From assembly GCF_003319105.1 (NCBI RefSeq), contig NZ_QOHH01000015.1:23919-87918 (forward strand): DNA of 64,000 nucleotides, written 5' to 3'. The stretch comes from Blastococcus sp. TF02-09 (GTDB taxonomy: Bacteria > Actinomycetota > Actinomycetes > Mycobacteriales > Geodermatophilaceae). Below, piece by piece: positions 1 to 8,565 of the stretch; the first letter of the stretch is position 1, and each line of letters starts with the position of its first letter. The notes beneath the pieces are model-generated. The model ran no database searches and was not told the DNA's origin. It was given only the letters and a program-made list of their open reading frames with translations. A program made the position numbers and the translations under genes.

Positions 1-220
1 CGGCGGCCTGGCGCTCGTCCTCGGCCGCCGCGGCGGCCGAGCGGCCCGCGAAGTGGCGATACACGAAATAGGGCCACCCGAATCCGAGAATCATCGCGCG
101 CAGTCGCCGCTCGAAAGGCGACATCGAACGGTTGGTGCGCTTGAACCAGAAATATGGCCAGGCGATGAGGAGGGCTCCCCAGAGGTAGACCCCACTGATG
201 AAACCGAGAACCGCGGTCAT
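1..220 (-). CDS. Small membrane protein, 3' part cut by window edge
   Basis: Reading leftward from ATG at 218-220, 73 codons stay open to the window edge, so the C-terminus is missing. The start is preceded on the minus strand by an AAAGGAA ribosome site. The protein has a hydrophobic stretch at about residues 3-25, followed by a basic segment (KRTNRSMSPFERR), a short second aromatic stretch (LGFGWPYFVYRHF), and then an Ala/Glu-rich region. It starts only 30 bases after the stop of the upstream gene (251-751), so the two are probably cotranscribed. I do not recognise a family; a small inner-membrane protein is all the sequence supports. Confidence 0.6.
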   Translation of the reverse strand, partial: MTAVLGFISGVYLWGALLIAWPYFWFKRTNRSMSPFERRLRAMILGFGWPYFVYRHFAGRSAAAAAEDERQAA

Positions 221-250
221 CGCTCGTTCCTTTCGTGGAATGCGGTGGGG

Positions 251-751
251 TCACACCCCGAAGAAGCCGCCGGACTGCTGATTGCCGTACTGGACGCTGT
301 CGGCGAGTTGCTGGATCGCCGGCACGACTGCGTAGGTGTGCACGATCTGGACGATCGACATGACCTCGTCGACCTCCAGGTCGGAGGGGGCGCCGAAACT
401 GAGGATGCCGATCTGGCGGCCACCCGCGCGTTCCCTGCCGACGAGGTGCCAGCCGACGCGAAGGCTGCCCCCGGATGGCACGGCATAGTGCGCCGTCTTG
501 AAGGGGCGGAGTCGCGGTTCCGTCGGCTCGACGACGAGGCACTGGATCTGCTGCGCGCGGAAGCCGCCAGAGTGGAGCGTGTCGATGGCCATGCTGACCG
601 GGGGCTCGTACTCCTGCACCCCCTGCGCGACGGCCCGCAGGTAGCTCTCGGCGTGCGCAGCCGCGCGCGGTACGACCTCTTCGAAGGACTGCAGCACGCT
701 CGCGTCGTGGATGCTGATGGACACCGTGACTCCCTGGATCGCTCGAGCCAT
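251..751 (-). CDS. Hypothetical cytoplasmic protein (166 aa)
   Basis: ATG at 749-751, stop at 251-253. The 166 residues carry no signal peptide or membrane segment. The N-terminus (about residues 5-75) alternates hydrophobic and polar residues (VTVSISIHDASVLQSF, then AIDTLHSGGFRAQQIQCLVVE), as in an alpha/beta fold. The last 20 residues are Gln/Gly-rich (SVQYGNQQSGGFFGV). It lies 30 bases upstream of the small membrane protein at 1-220 and likely shares its transcript. No catalytic motif is visible and I do not recognise the family. Codon use matches neighbouring real genes, which is why I call it coding and reject the 290-residue open frame on the other strand. Confidence 0.6.
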   Translation of the reverse strand: MARAIQGVTVSISIHDASVLQSFEEVVPRAAAHAESYLRAVAQGVQEYEPPVSMAIDTLHSGGFRAQQIQCLVVEPTEPRLRPFKTAHYAVPSGGSLRVGWHLVGRERAGGRQIGILSFGAPSDLEVDEVMSIVQIVHTYAVVPAIQQLADSVQYGNQQSGGFFGV

Positions 752-1041
752 CGACCACGCAGGCCGACGACCGTCTTCGAGAGCCGAACGGTCGACCGAT
801 TCTCAGCAGTGGTGCGTCAAGCAAATCTTCCTGATTGCTGCGAGCAGAATCCCCCGTGCGGCGTGGTCAACAGTAAGAACGGATGCGCCGAGCGAAAAGG
901 GCTGGAACGCACTGGGTGCGGCTGAGCGCGTCACGTGTCCGAGGTACACGGCAGGGGATGTTCTGCGCCGCCTCTCGTGCTATTAGCGTCCGCTCGTGGC
1001 GCTACGCGGACGTCAGCTTCCGCCGATCAAGGCGGGCATTG
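752..1041. other. Intergenic region
   Basis: About 290 bases lie between two leftward genes. Short frames on both strands have no homology I recognise and no good ribosome site. The segment should hold the promoter of the 251-751 gene and the end of the 1042-1857 transcript, but I see no clear hairpin terminator or -35/-10 pair. Confidence 0.4.
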
Positions 1042-1857
1042 TCACTCGCAGACGGGGACGTCGAAGTCGGTGTTGTGGATGTACGGCCCGCCTGGTACAT
1101 CGCCGTTCATGAAGCTGTTCGCAGGGGACCACAGGCCGTTCCACTCCGCCGTCTCGATCAGGTACCAGAACCCGTCAGGGGTGACGCTCGGGACGCTGGG
1201 CGCGTAGTAGCGGCACCGCACCTCTAGGACGGTGTTCGGCGGGATGGCGGGTCCGCCGCCCTCGAGCGTGCGCGGGTCGGCGTAGGTGTTGGCGCCGATG
1301 CTCCCGGCTTCCTCCTGCCGCAGCCGTCCGTCGCCGGTGCTCGGCAGCGGCAGGTTGACGAGCTCGTTGGCGGCCGCAGTCCCGTCGGGAGCAGCCGCGC
1401 TTTCCTCCTCGTCGACGACGAGCAGGGTTACCAGCACGGCGGCGCCAATGACGGACAGCTGGGCGGCGGCCATCAGCGCCCACCGGCGCCAGCGCCGGCT
1501 TGGGGGAGCGGTCGGCTCGTCAGGGACAGGTCGGATGACCTCGTCGGCGACGACTGGGCCACCGTTCCGGCTCGCGGGACCGCAGGACTCGATGAGGGAG
1601 GGGACGCCGGCCGCCGTCGGATAGCCGGGCAGCTGCGTCCGTGCCCACATGTCCAGCTCGCGCACCGCGCCGGTGACCTTGGTGCGGGGGTAGTTCCCTG
1701 CTGTCCAGTTGTCCAGGGTGCGGACGCTGACCAGCCCCCCGCTGCGCTGGGCCAGCTGCTCCTTGCCACCGGTGACCGCCACCAACCAGTTGACCTGGGC
1801 GACGAAGGCATCCCCCGGCACCACCGTCGAACCTGCAACGTCCGCCGTGTCCGTCAT
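1042..1857 (-). CDS. Membrane-anchored HTH protein with extracytoplasmic C-terminal domain
   Basis: I choose ATG 1855-1857 (271 aa) because GGGGAT lies just upstream and the open frame beyond it has no domain-like sequence. Residues 33-55 look like a Cro/HTH_3-type helix-turn-helix (QLAQRSGG, then SVRTLDNW). Residues 126-148 form one membrane helix preceded by a basic RRWRRW. The remaining ~120 residues should be outside the cell and resemble a small beta-rich, possibly SH3-like, domain with two Cys (VRCRYYAP and the terminal DVPVCE). The layout is like one-component membrane regulators that sense an external cue. Function is inferred. A decayed relative lies at 2662-3078. Confidence 0.65.
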   Translation of the reverse strand: MTDTADVAGSTVVPGDAFVAQVNWLVAVTGGKEQLAQRSGGLVSVRTLDNWTAGNYPRTKVTGAVRELDMWARTQLPGYPTAAGVPSLIESCGPASRNGGPVVADEVIRPVPDEPTAPPSRRWRRWALMAAAQLSVIGAAVLVTLLVVDEEESAAAPDGTAAANELVNLPLPSTGDGRLRQEEAGSIGANTYADPRTLEGGGPAIPPNTVLEVRCRYYAPSVPSVTPDGFWYLIETAEWNGLWSPANSFMNGDVPGGPYIHNTDFDVPVCE

Positions 1858-2094
1858 CGCAATCCCCGTGCTCCGTCGTCCCGAAGGTGGGGTATTTATC
1901 GCACGACATTGCGCTTTTCTGGACTGGTTGCGCGCGAGTGCGTCGTGACGCATGCGCCAACCTGCGGTGGCTAGCGCTGAACCTGCCTTGCCGCAGCCTG
2001 CCTGGCGCCACTTCAGTGGAGTTGCCGCCGAGCGATCCCGGGTGCTGCCTCTGCCCTGACCCCGCGAGGCCGTCCCACTTCTCATGGAGAGCTG
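1858..2094. promoter_or_regulatory. Divergent control region between two regulators
   Basis: This segment separates the leftward membrane HTH gene from the rightward LuxR-type gene and must carry both promoters. It is locally AT-richer around 1890-1920. A perfect 6+6 inverted repeat (TGCGTC-GT-GACGCA) sits at 1939-1952 and could be an operator. A GGAGA ribosome site for the rightward gene is at 2086-2090. No experimentally known consensus is matched, so the operator idea is speculative. Confidence 0.3.
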
Positions 2095-2607
2095 ATGCCA
2101 CAGTGCCCGGACCGACTTGGCGGTTGCCCACTGCGAGACGGCCGGTCGCCCGCCCACTCAATGCCGACAACGCCGACGGCGGACGACACCCCGATGAGAG
2201 TGACCCTCGTCGGCGGAGACGAGGAGCAGCGACAACGACTGGCCGGCCTGCTCGCCCAGGTCGCCGGCGTCGAAGTGACGGGCTGGTCGGACACGCCTCG
2301 GTCGCTGACGGTCCTGAAGGCCATGTCGAGCGTCGACGTGTGCATCGACGCTCCTAGTTCGCCGCCGCTGGCGGAGCTGCGCAGACCGTATTTCGCACCG
2401 CGGCAGCTGCAGGTTCTCATCGCCTACTCGTCTGGTAACGAACTGCTCGAGGTAGCCGCGCGCCGAGCCGGGATGAATGCAGAGACGTTCAAGACGCACC
2501 TGCGCCGCATCCGAGCCAAGTATCGGGAGGTCGGGCGAGATGCTCCGACCCGACTGGACCTCTACGTGAGGGCCATCCAAGACGGATTCTTGTCGCCGCC
2601 GTCCTAA
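2095..2607 (+). CDS. Short LuxR-type HTH regulator
   Basis: The 170-residue protein ends in a LuxR/FixJ-like DNA-binding domain (about residues 102-160: PRQLQVLIAYSSGNELLEVA, MNAETFKTHLRRIRAKY). In front is a compact alpha/beta segment (MRVTLVGGDEEQRQRLAGLL) that looks like a receiver fold but lacks the usual acidic pocket and phosphorylatable Asp. I use ATG 2095 because GGAGA lies 4 bases upstream; ATG 2161 and 2194 lack ribosome sites but would remove a nondescript N-terminal tail. It is divergent from the membrane HTH gene and may regulate it or the glycan locus that follows. The target is unknown. Confidence 0.65.
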   Translation: MPQCPDRLGGCPLRDGRSPAHSMPTTPTADDTPMRVTLVGGDEEQRQRLAGLLAQVAGVEVTGWSDTPRSLTVLKAMSSVDVCIDAPSSPPLAELRRPYFAPRQLQVLIAYSSGNELLEVAARRAGMNAETFKTHLRRIRAKYREVGRDAPTRLDLYVRAIQDGFLSPPS

Positions 2608-2661
2608 GAAGGGGCGGCCGACCCAGGGGGTCGCCGGCCAGTCATCCCGGCGTGCTGGCGG

Positions 2662-3078
2662 CTAACACCGCGGTGCCGTCGTCGCGAGTTCGTCGCAGTC
2701 CTGGACGACGGCAAGCGTGATGGCGACCGCCATGTCGGTAGCGATCGCGGCGGCGGCGGCGAGCAGGGCTACGAGGTTCGGAAACCAGGCCCGCGGGAAC
2801 GTTCTCCCGGGCTCAGCCGCGGGGGCGGAGGGGCGACTAGCAGAGCCTCCACTGACTCGACGGCCTCGTCGACGGCGGCTGCCCGCGGAGGCCCGCAGGA
2901 GTCGATGAGCTGGGGTGCTCCGCCACCGGGAAAGCCCCGGGCCTACGCCGACGCCCAGCCGGTACAGGTCTCGGACAGCACCGGTGAGGCCTGCCCGGAT
3001 AGGAGCTTCGGGCCGGGTTGGCGGGTTCGAACGCTCACTCGCCTGTCCAAGGCTCGGCACGAACTTTGTTGCCTCCAA
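2662..3078 (-). pseudogene. Decayed paralogue of the membrane HTH protein at 1042-1857
   Basis: Translated pieces in different frames match the intact neighbour in the same order: VSVRT (about 3024-3038), LTGAVRDL (about 2970), LIDSCGPP in a shifted frame (about 2889-2912), then a membrane helix and VVQDCDE in the original frame. The intact gene has VSVRT, VTGAVREL, LIESCGPA and the helix followed by VVDEEE. Frame changes and an in-frame stop after the WTGE segment break the reading frame. Everything beyond the helix, that is the external domain, is missing. A 138-residue open frame still spans the locus but mixes two frames of the ancestral protein, so I regard it as a relic. Confidence 0.6.
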
Positions 3079-3409
3079 CGGTCTTAATCAATGGAGTGAT
3101 CGGGCGAACTGTGGGACGGAACGTGCCGCTGAGCACGGCATTCGCGGGTTTGCGCAGGTTGCGCTGACTTGCGTTCCGGCCCATCTCGTGGCCGTGCGTC
3201 ACGTTTATCTAACGCAGGATGACGGCTCGACGGTCTATCGCCCGATGAAGCGATCTGAGTCATCACGCAGCGTGATGAACCAAGAAGTGTGCCTTTCAAA
3301 CACTGCCCAGTCCCATTACTCTCACACCTGCCTCGTGACGCGCTGTGACGTCCAGGCGGTGCGCGGACCGGACGATCGGAACGGTCTGCTTCTTGAGCGG
3401 GGGCTCCAG
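3079..3409 (+). promoter_or_regulatory. Leader and promoter region of the first polysaccharide locus
   Basis: About 330 bases precede the Wzz/BY-kinase gene. The region is less GC-rich than the flanks, as promoter regions here tend to be. An open frame runs through it into the kinase, but the encoded residues have no domain-like pattern and codon use is not typical. The likely ribosome site is GAGCGGGGG just before TTG 3410. I could not assign a -35/-10 pair. Confidence 0.35.
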
Positions 3410-4864
3410 TTGGATCTAAAGGACGTGCTGCAGGCGGTGCGTTCTGGCTGGTGGTGGCTCGTCACCGGGCTGCTGGTCGGCCTTGCGGCGGCGGGACTGC
3501 TCAGCTGGCTGACCACGCCGCTCTACTCGTCGTCAACACAACTGTTCGTCGCCGTGGCCGGCTCGACGGACACTTCCGCGGCTCAGGCGGGCAACCTCTT
3601 CTCCCAGCAGCGAGTGACCTCCTACGTTCCGTTGCTCACCGGTAAGTCTCTCGCCGGCGAGGTCGTCGACGAACTAGACCTCGACCTGACGCCTGGGCAG
3701 GTGGCCGACAAGGTCTCGGCCGAGGTTCTGCCCGAATCGGTCGTCGTCCAGGTCACGGTCACCGACACGTCCGCGGAGCGCGCCCAAGCCATCGCTGCGG
3801 CGATGGGGCGACGTTTCAGCGAGCGGGTGACCGAACTGGAAGCCGACGTCACCGCCGTCCGGGTAACCACCACCGAGCAGGCCGAGGTCAACCCGGAACC
3901 GGTCAGCCCCGCGATGAACCGGAACCTTGCCCTCGGTGGCGTGCTGGGTCTCCTGATCGGGCTGGGTCTCACCCTGCTGCGCAGCCGGCTCGACAACACG
4001 GTGAAGACGGGCGACGACGTGCAGACGCTCACCGGGGCGGGCGTGATCGGCACTGTGCTCGAGGACCCGAAGCTCGACGACGAGCACGTCGTCACCGCGC
4101 GTGATGGACACTCGTTGTCCTCTGAGTCGTTTCGCGCCATCCGCACGAACCTGCAGTTCCTCAATGTCGACAGCCCGCCGAAGGTCATCGTCGTCACCAG
4201 CTCCGTGCCGGGTGAGGGCAAGTCGACGCTGGCGGTGAACCTCGGGACGGCGCTTGCGCAGTCGGGCAGCCGGGTGATCCTGGTGGAGGCGGACCTGCGC
4301 CGGCCCCGGGTGACCCGATACATGGGGTTGGTCAGCGGTGCCGGCCTAACCAACGTCCTGGCCGGCACTGCGGACCTCGCCGAGGTAACGCAGCCGTGGG
4401 GTGATGGAAAGCTGTCGGTGCTCGCGGCCGGACCGATGCCTCCCAATCCCAGCGAGCTCCTCGGCTCGGAGCACATGCGCGCCCTGCTGGAGGAGCTCCG
4501 CCAGGAGCACGACTTTGTCGTCATCGACACGCCGCCCTTGCTGCCGGTGACGGACGCAGCCGTGCTGAGCGTCGCCGCCGACGGCTGCCTAATCACCACG
4601 CGCCACGGCGTGACCCGGCGGGAGCAGCTCGCGGAGGCGTCCAGCGTGCTGGCCAGGATCGACGCGAGGCTGCTGGGCGTCGTGCTCAACCGGGTGCCGC
4701 AGTCGGCCGCCATCGCCCGCGGCTATGGCTACGGGTACGGCTATGCGCCCGACGCCGGGCGTATGTCCGTGGCGGAGCCGAGAGGGCGAGCCGCACGTCG
4801 GCGGGCCAGGGCTGTCGAGCCGCCTCCGTCTCAGCACGGGTCTGGCGGGGGTGCATCGTCCTGA
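3410..4864 (+). CDS. Fused Wzz chain-length regulator / BY-kinase
   Basis: The protein has a Wzz domain (membrane helices near residues 18-40 and 170-190 flanking an external coiled region) followed by a cytoplasmic tyrosine kinase of the BY family. Visible motifs are Walker A GEGKST (about residues 268-273), Walker A' VILVEADLRRPR, Walker B VVIDTPP and a C-terminal tyrosine cluster GYGYGYGY (about 438-446) for autophosphorylation. It should control length and export of the polymer made by the downstream genes. TTG 3410 gives 484 residues, the usual length of actinobacterial fused forms, and has GAGCGGGGG upstream. A matching tyrosine phosphatase closes the locus at 17891. Confidence 0.9.
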   Translation: MDLKDVLQAVRSGWWWLVTGLLVGLAAAGLLSWLTTPLYSSSTQLFVAVAGSTDTSAAQAGNLFSQQRVTSYVPLLTGKSLAGEVVDELDLDLTPGQVADKVSAEVLPESVVVQVTVTDTSAERAQAIAAAMGRRFSERVTELEADVTAVRVTTTEQAEVNPEPVSPAMNRNLALGGVLGLLIGLGLTLLRSRLDNTVKTGDDVQTLTGAGVIGTVLEDPKLDDEHVVTARDGHSLSSESFRAIRTNLQFLNVDSPPKVIVVTSSVPGEGKSTLAVNLGTALAQSGSRVILVEADLRRPRVTRYMGLVSGAGLTNVLAGTADLAEVTQPWGDGKLSVLAAGPMPPNPSELLGSEHMRALLEELRQEHDFVVIDTPPLLPVTDAAVLSVAADGCLITTRHGVTRREQLAEASSVLARIDARLLGVVLNRVPQSAAIARGYGYGYGYAPDAGRMSVAEPRGRAARRRARAVEPPPSQHGSGGGASS

Positions 4865-4982
4865 GCCGCTCCAGTGCGACCGACGCCACCGTCACCCGAG
4901 CCACGCCGGTCCGTTGTCCTGACATCCCCGCTCGTCCCCGCCGGTGTGCTGTCGGCCTGAACCCGGACTGGAGACGCACACG

Positions 4983-6800
4983 GTGATGCCGCGATCTGGC
5001 GCCTTCTTCAAGCTCGCGCGCCTCGCGATGGTGGTGGCCGACCTGTTCTCGCTGCAGGCCGGGTTCGTCCTGGTGGTGGCAGCCAGGTACGACGGCGACC
5101 TCGACCGGGTTCGTTTCGCCGGTCTGCTCACCGTCACTGCGGTCGGGGGGCTTGCACTCGTCCTCGTCTCCTTCGCTCTGCGGCTGCACCAGGGGCGGTA
5201 CGCGGTGGGCGGCGTGGACGAGTTCAAGGCGCTCGCGGCCGCGGTGGCAACGGCCGGGCTCGTCGCCTTTGGTGTCGCTCTGGCCGCGGGCTTGCCTCGG
5301 CTGGTACCGCTTTCGGTGCCGCTGATTGGCTCAATCGTCGCCCTTGTCGTGATGGCCACGTACCGGCTCGCGATCCGCAGCCAGCGGGAAGGGGCAGTGC
5401 GGCCACGCGAGGGCCAGCCGACGCTCGTTTTCGGCGCGGGCAACGCGGGCGACCAACTGATCCGATCCATGCTCGGCGACCCGGCGAGCCCCTACGTGCC
5501 GGTCGGTCTTCTGGACGACGACCCGGCCAAGCGGCATGCGCGGATCCGGGGCGTCCGCATGCTGGGCGGCCGTGACCAGATCGGTGCCGCAGCCATCGCC
5601 ATGAACGCCGAGGTCCTGGTGCTGGCCTTGCCGTCTGCGGACTCGGCGCTGGTGCGCGATCTCTCGCAGCGGGCCACCGACGCCGGACTCACGGTCAAGG
5701 TGCTGCCCACGCTGTCCGATCTCCTGACCAGCCGCATCGGCATCCGCGACATCCGCGACATCGACATCGCCGACCTGCTCGGTCGGCACCAGATCGACAC
5801 GAACATCGGCGAGATCGCGGGCTACCTCAAGGGCAAGCGCGTGCTGGTCACCGGCGCCGGAGGCTCGATCGGTTCGGAGCTGTGCCGCCAGATCCACCGG
5901 TTCGGTCCAGCCGAACTGATGATGCTTGACCGCGACGAGTCGGCCCTGCACGCAGTAAGCCTGAGCATCCACGGCGAGGCGCAGCTGCACTTGCCCGAAG
6001 TCATCTTGGCAGACATCCGCGACGCCGAGGCGCTGCGCGAGCTGTTCCTGCGGCGTATGCCGGACGTCATTTTCCATGCCGCCGCGCTCAAGCATGTCAA
6101 CATGCTCGAGCAGTACCCGGGTGAGGGTTGGAAGACTAACGTGCTGGGCACCCGCAACGTGCTCGACGCAGCGGTCGCTGTCGGCGCGCGGCACTTCATC
6201 AACATCTCGACGGACAAGGCCGCCGATCCGGTGAACGTGCTGGGCCGCACCAAGCGGATGGCTGAGCGACTGACGGCCACCTACGCGCGGCGGAGCGAGG
6301 GCCGGTTCCTCTCGGTCCGCTTCGGGAACGTCCTGGGGAGCCGGGGCTCGGTGCTGGAAACCTTCGCCGCACAAATCGCGCGGGGCGGCCCGGTCACTGT
6401 TACCGACCCCGACGTGACGCGGTTCTTCATGACCATCCCCGAGGCCGTCGAATTGGTCATCCAAGCCGGCGCTATCGGCACCGGTGGGGAAGCGCTTGTC
6501 CTGGACATGGGCGAGCCCGTGCGAATCGCGGACGTGGCCACGCAGCTCATCGCCATGGAGGGCCGCCCGATCGAGATCCGGTACACCGGGCTACGGCCGG
6601 GAGAGAAGCTGCACGAGGAGCTGTTCGGCCGCGAGGAGCTGGACAGCCGGCCGGTGCACCCACTCATCAGCCACGTTCCTGTGCCTGCTGTCGAGGGCGA
6701 TCTCCAGGCCTGGCTTGAGCGTCCCTTTCCGCCGCTGGAGGCGATCTTGCAGGTGGATGCCATCGAGACCCGGCTCGTCCAGTCAGCGGGGCAGCAGTGA
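4983..6800 (+). CDS. PglF/CapD-type UDP-GlcNAc 4,6-dehydratase, membrane-bound
   Basis: Large FlaA1/WbpM/PglF-type nucleotide-sugar dehydratase of about 605 residues. Several N-terminal membrane helices are followed by a CoA/NAD-binding-like domain (LVFGAGNAGDQLIR) and the catalytic SDR domain (TGAGGSIGSEL). The family converts UDP-GlcNAc to UDP-4-keto-6-deoxy sugar, the first step of bacillosamine-type sugars. At the catalytic Tyr position, where large members have Met, this one has Leu (L420, with K424 in LGRTK). GTG 4983 is preferred for its GGAG spacing; ATG 4986 is equally possible. It overlaps the next gene by GTGA, so the set is translationally coupled. Confidence 0.88.
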   Translation: MMPRSGAFFKLARLAMVVADLFSLQAGFVLVVAARYDGDLDRVRFAGLLTVTAVGGLALVLVSFALRLHQGRYAVGGVDEFKALAAAVATAGLVAFGVALAAGLPRLVPLSVPLIGSIVALVVMATYRLAIRSQREGAVRPREGQPTLVFGAGNAGDQLIRSMLGDPASPYVPVGLLDDDPAKRHARIRGVRMLGGRDQIGAAAIAMNAEVLVLALPSADSALVRDLSQRATDAGLTVKVLPTLSDLLTSRIGIRDIRDIDIADLLGRHQIDTNIGEIAGYLKGKRVLVTGAGGSIGSELCRQIHRFGPAELMMLDRDESALHAVSLSIHGEAQLHLPEVILADIRDAEALRELFLRRMPDVIFHAAALKHVNMLEQYPGEGWKTNVLGTRNVLDAAVAVGARHFINISTDKAADPVNVLGRTKRMAERLTATYARRSEGRFLSVRFGNVLGSRGSVLETFAAQIARGGPVTVTDPDVTRFFMTIPEAVELVIQAGAIGTGGEALVLDMGEPVRIADVATQLIAMEGRPIEIRYTGLRPGEKLHEELFGREELDSRPVHPLISHVPVPAVEGDLQAWLERPFPPLEAILQVDAIETRLVQSAGQQ

Positions 6801-7942
6801 CGACGGACCGGGCTCTAGGCCGGGTGCTGCTCTCGCCGCCCGACGTCGGCCCACTCGAGGAGGAGATGGTCGTCGAGGCCGTGCGGTCGGGCTGGATCGC
6901 TCCGCTCGGGCCGATGGTCGAAGCCTTCGAGGCGGTCATCGCTGAGCGCTGCGGACGCCAGCACGCGGTGGCGCTCTCCTCGGGGACGGCGGCGCTGCAT
7001 CTGGCGCTGCTCGAGGTCGGTGCCTGCGCGGGCACGGTCGTGCTCGTTCCGGCGCTGACCTTCGCCGCGACGGCGAACGCCGTCGTCTACACCGGCGCCG
7101 AGCCGGTGTTCGTCGACTGCGAGTCGAAGTCCGGCAACCTCGACCCCCACCTGCTCGAGAGCGCCCTGCGTCAGTTGCAGGGCGAGGGCGTGTTTGTGGC
7201 CGCCGTCGTGCCAGTGGATCTGCTTGGACGCTGCGCGGACTACACGCGGATCCTGCCGATCTGTGAGCGCTACGGAGTGCCGGTCGTGTCGGACGCCGCT
7301 GAATCGCTCGGGTCGAGCCACGAGGGCCGGCCCGCGGGCTCGTTCGGCCAGATGGCAGCCCTGTCGTTCAACGGCAACAAGATCATGACAACCAGCGGCG
7401 GCGGCATGCTCCTCACCGATGACGCCGCCACTGCCGACCGGATCCGCTACCTCAGCACCCAGGCGCGCCAGCCAACCGTGCACTACGAGCACACCGAGAT
7501 CGGCTACAACTACCGGCTCAGCAACGTCCTCGCCGCCCTGGGGCTGGCCCAGCTGGAGCGGCTCGACGAGATGATCGGCCGCCGGCGAGCGCTACGACAG
7601 CAGTACGTGGACCTGTTTGCCGGGCAGCCCGGCGTCACCGTCTTTCAGCACCCCGGCGAGGAGGCGGACAACTGCTGGCTCACTGCGGTCTGCATCGAGC
7701 CGATGGAAGCCGGCTGGTCGGCCGACGACCTGCGGAAGGCCCTGGACGCGGTTGATATCGAGTCCCGACCAATCTGGAAGCCGATGCACCAGCAGCCTGT
7801 CTTCGCGGGCGCGCGTTCCTTCCTCAGCGGCGAGTCGGACCATGTTTTCGCGACGGGCCTCACGCTCCCGAGCGGCTCCGCCCTGAAGCCCAAGGATGTC
7901 GATCGGGTCGTGGCGACAGTCCGAAAGTTCCTGGGCGCATGA
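6797..7942 (+). CDS. PglE-like DegT/DnrJ/EryC1 aminotransferase
   Basis: 381-residue PLP-dependent sugar aminotransferase. It shows the typical N-terminus (VGPLEEEMVVEAVRSGWIAP), a cofactor-contacting SSGTAALHLAL segment, a DAAESLG motif and the Schiff-base lysine in SFNGNK (K195). In the PglF-PglE order it should aminate the 4-keto sugar made by the preceding dehydratase, using glutamate. It starts on a GTG overlapping the preceding stop and ends in ATGA shared with the next gene. Substrate is inferred from the neighbours and from similarity to PglE-type enzymes. Confidence 0.88.
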   Translation: MTTDRALGRVLLSPPDVGPLEEEMVVEAVRSGWIAPLGPMVEAFEAVIAERCGRQHAVALSSGTAALHLALLEVGACAGTVVLVPALTFAATANAVVYTGAEPVFVDCESKSGNLDPHLLESALRQLQGEGVFVAAVVPVDLLGRCADYTRILPICERYGVPVVSDAAESLGSSHEGRPAGSFGQMAALSFNGNKIMTTSGGGMLLTDDAATADRIRYLSTQARQPTVHYEHTEIGYNYRLSNVLAALGLAQLERLDEMIGRRRALRQQYVDLFAGQPGVTVFQHPGEEADNCWLTAVCIEPMEAGWSADDLRKALDAVDIESRPIWKPMHQQPVFAGARSFLSGESDHVFATGLTLPSGSALKPKDVDRVVATVRKFLGA

Positions 7943-8565
7943 CGCGCACCTCGGCATACCTGCCCGTCAAGCGGGCCTTCGACGTGGTGGTCTCGGGTGT
8001 CGCCCTGGCCGTGGGCGCACCGGTGATGGCCGCGGTGGCGGTCGCTGTTCGGCGGGATCTCGGCTCCCCGGTCCTGTTCAGGCAACAGAGACCGGGACGG
8101 CACGGCGAACCGTTCGACCTGGTCAAGTTCCGGACGATGCGTAGTCTCGGCAGCTCGGACAGCGTCGCCAACGACGCGGAGCGACTGACGTCTCTTGGAC
8201 GCTGGCTGAGGAGCACGAGTCTCGACGAGTTGCCGACGCTCTGGAACGTGCTGCGGGGAGACATGAGTCTGGTGGGCCCCCGGCCGCTGCTCATCGAGTA
8301 CCTCGAGCGCTACACGACCGAGCAGTACCGGCGGCACGAGGTGCGTCCGGGGGTGACCGGCCTGGCTCAGGTGCGCGGTCGCAATGCCTTGACGTGGGAA
8401 GAAAAGTTCGCCGCCGACGTCGAGTACGTAGATCGGATCAGCCCTCTCATGGACATGCGGGTTCTATGGGCCACGGTCACGGCGGTCCTGCGTCGCACAG
8501 GGATCTCCGCACCAGGTGTCGAGACGATGCCTGTCTTCCAGGGAGATCGGCGAGGCGCCGGATGA
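7939..8565 (+). CDS. PglC-like polyprenyl-phosphate sugar-1-phosphate transferase
   Basis: 208-residue small (PglC-like) monotopic phosphoglycosyl transferase. One N-terminal re-entrant membrane segment (FDVVVSGVALAVGAPVMAAV) is followed by the family motifs FRQQRPG, DLVKFRTMR, SLDELPTLWNVLRGDMSLVG and PGVTGLAQV. It should transfer the amino-sugar-1-phosphate onto undecaprenyl phosphate and so start the repeat unit on the inner face of the membrane. Both ends overlap neighbours by four bases. A longer WcaJ-type initiator at 28080 serves the second locus. Confidence 0.9.
   Translation: MTRTSAYLPVKRAFDVVVSGVALAVGAPVMAAVAVAVRRDLGSPVLFRQQRPGRHGEPFDLVKFRTMRSLGSSDSVANDAERLTSLGRWLRSTSLDELPTLWNVLRGDMSLVGPRPLLIEYLERYTTEQYRRHEVRPGVTGLAQVRGRNALTWEEKFAADVEYVDRISPLMDMRVLWATVTAVLRRTGISAPGVETMPVFQGDRRGAG

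Noticed and set aside
53..925. 290-residue rightward open frame
   Set aside because: It lies opposite the 251-751 gene and the 1-220 gene. The product is Arg/Asp/His-rich without a fold, as is usual for antisense frames in high-GC DNA.
1858..2157. 100-residue N-terminal extension of the membrane HTH gene
   Set aside because: The extension is basic and low-complexity with no ribosome site at 2157. ATG 1857 has GGGGAT upstream and starts right before the domain.
2915..3409. 165-codon extension of the BY-kinase gene
   Set aside because: The encoded residues do not look like a domain, and they would lie before the normal Wzz N-terminus. TTG 3410 with GAGCGGGGG gives the normal family length.
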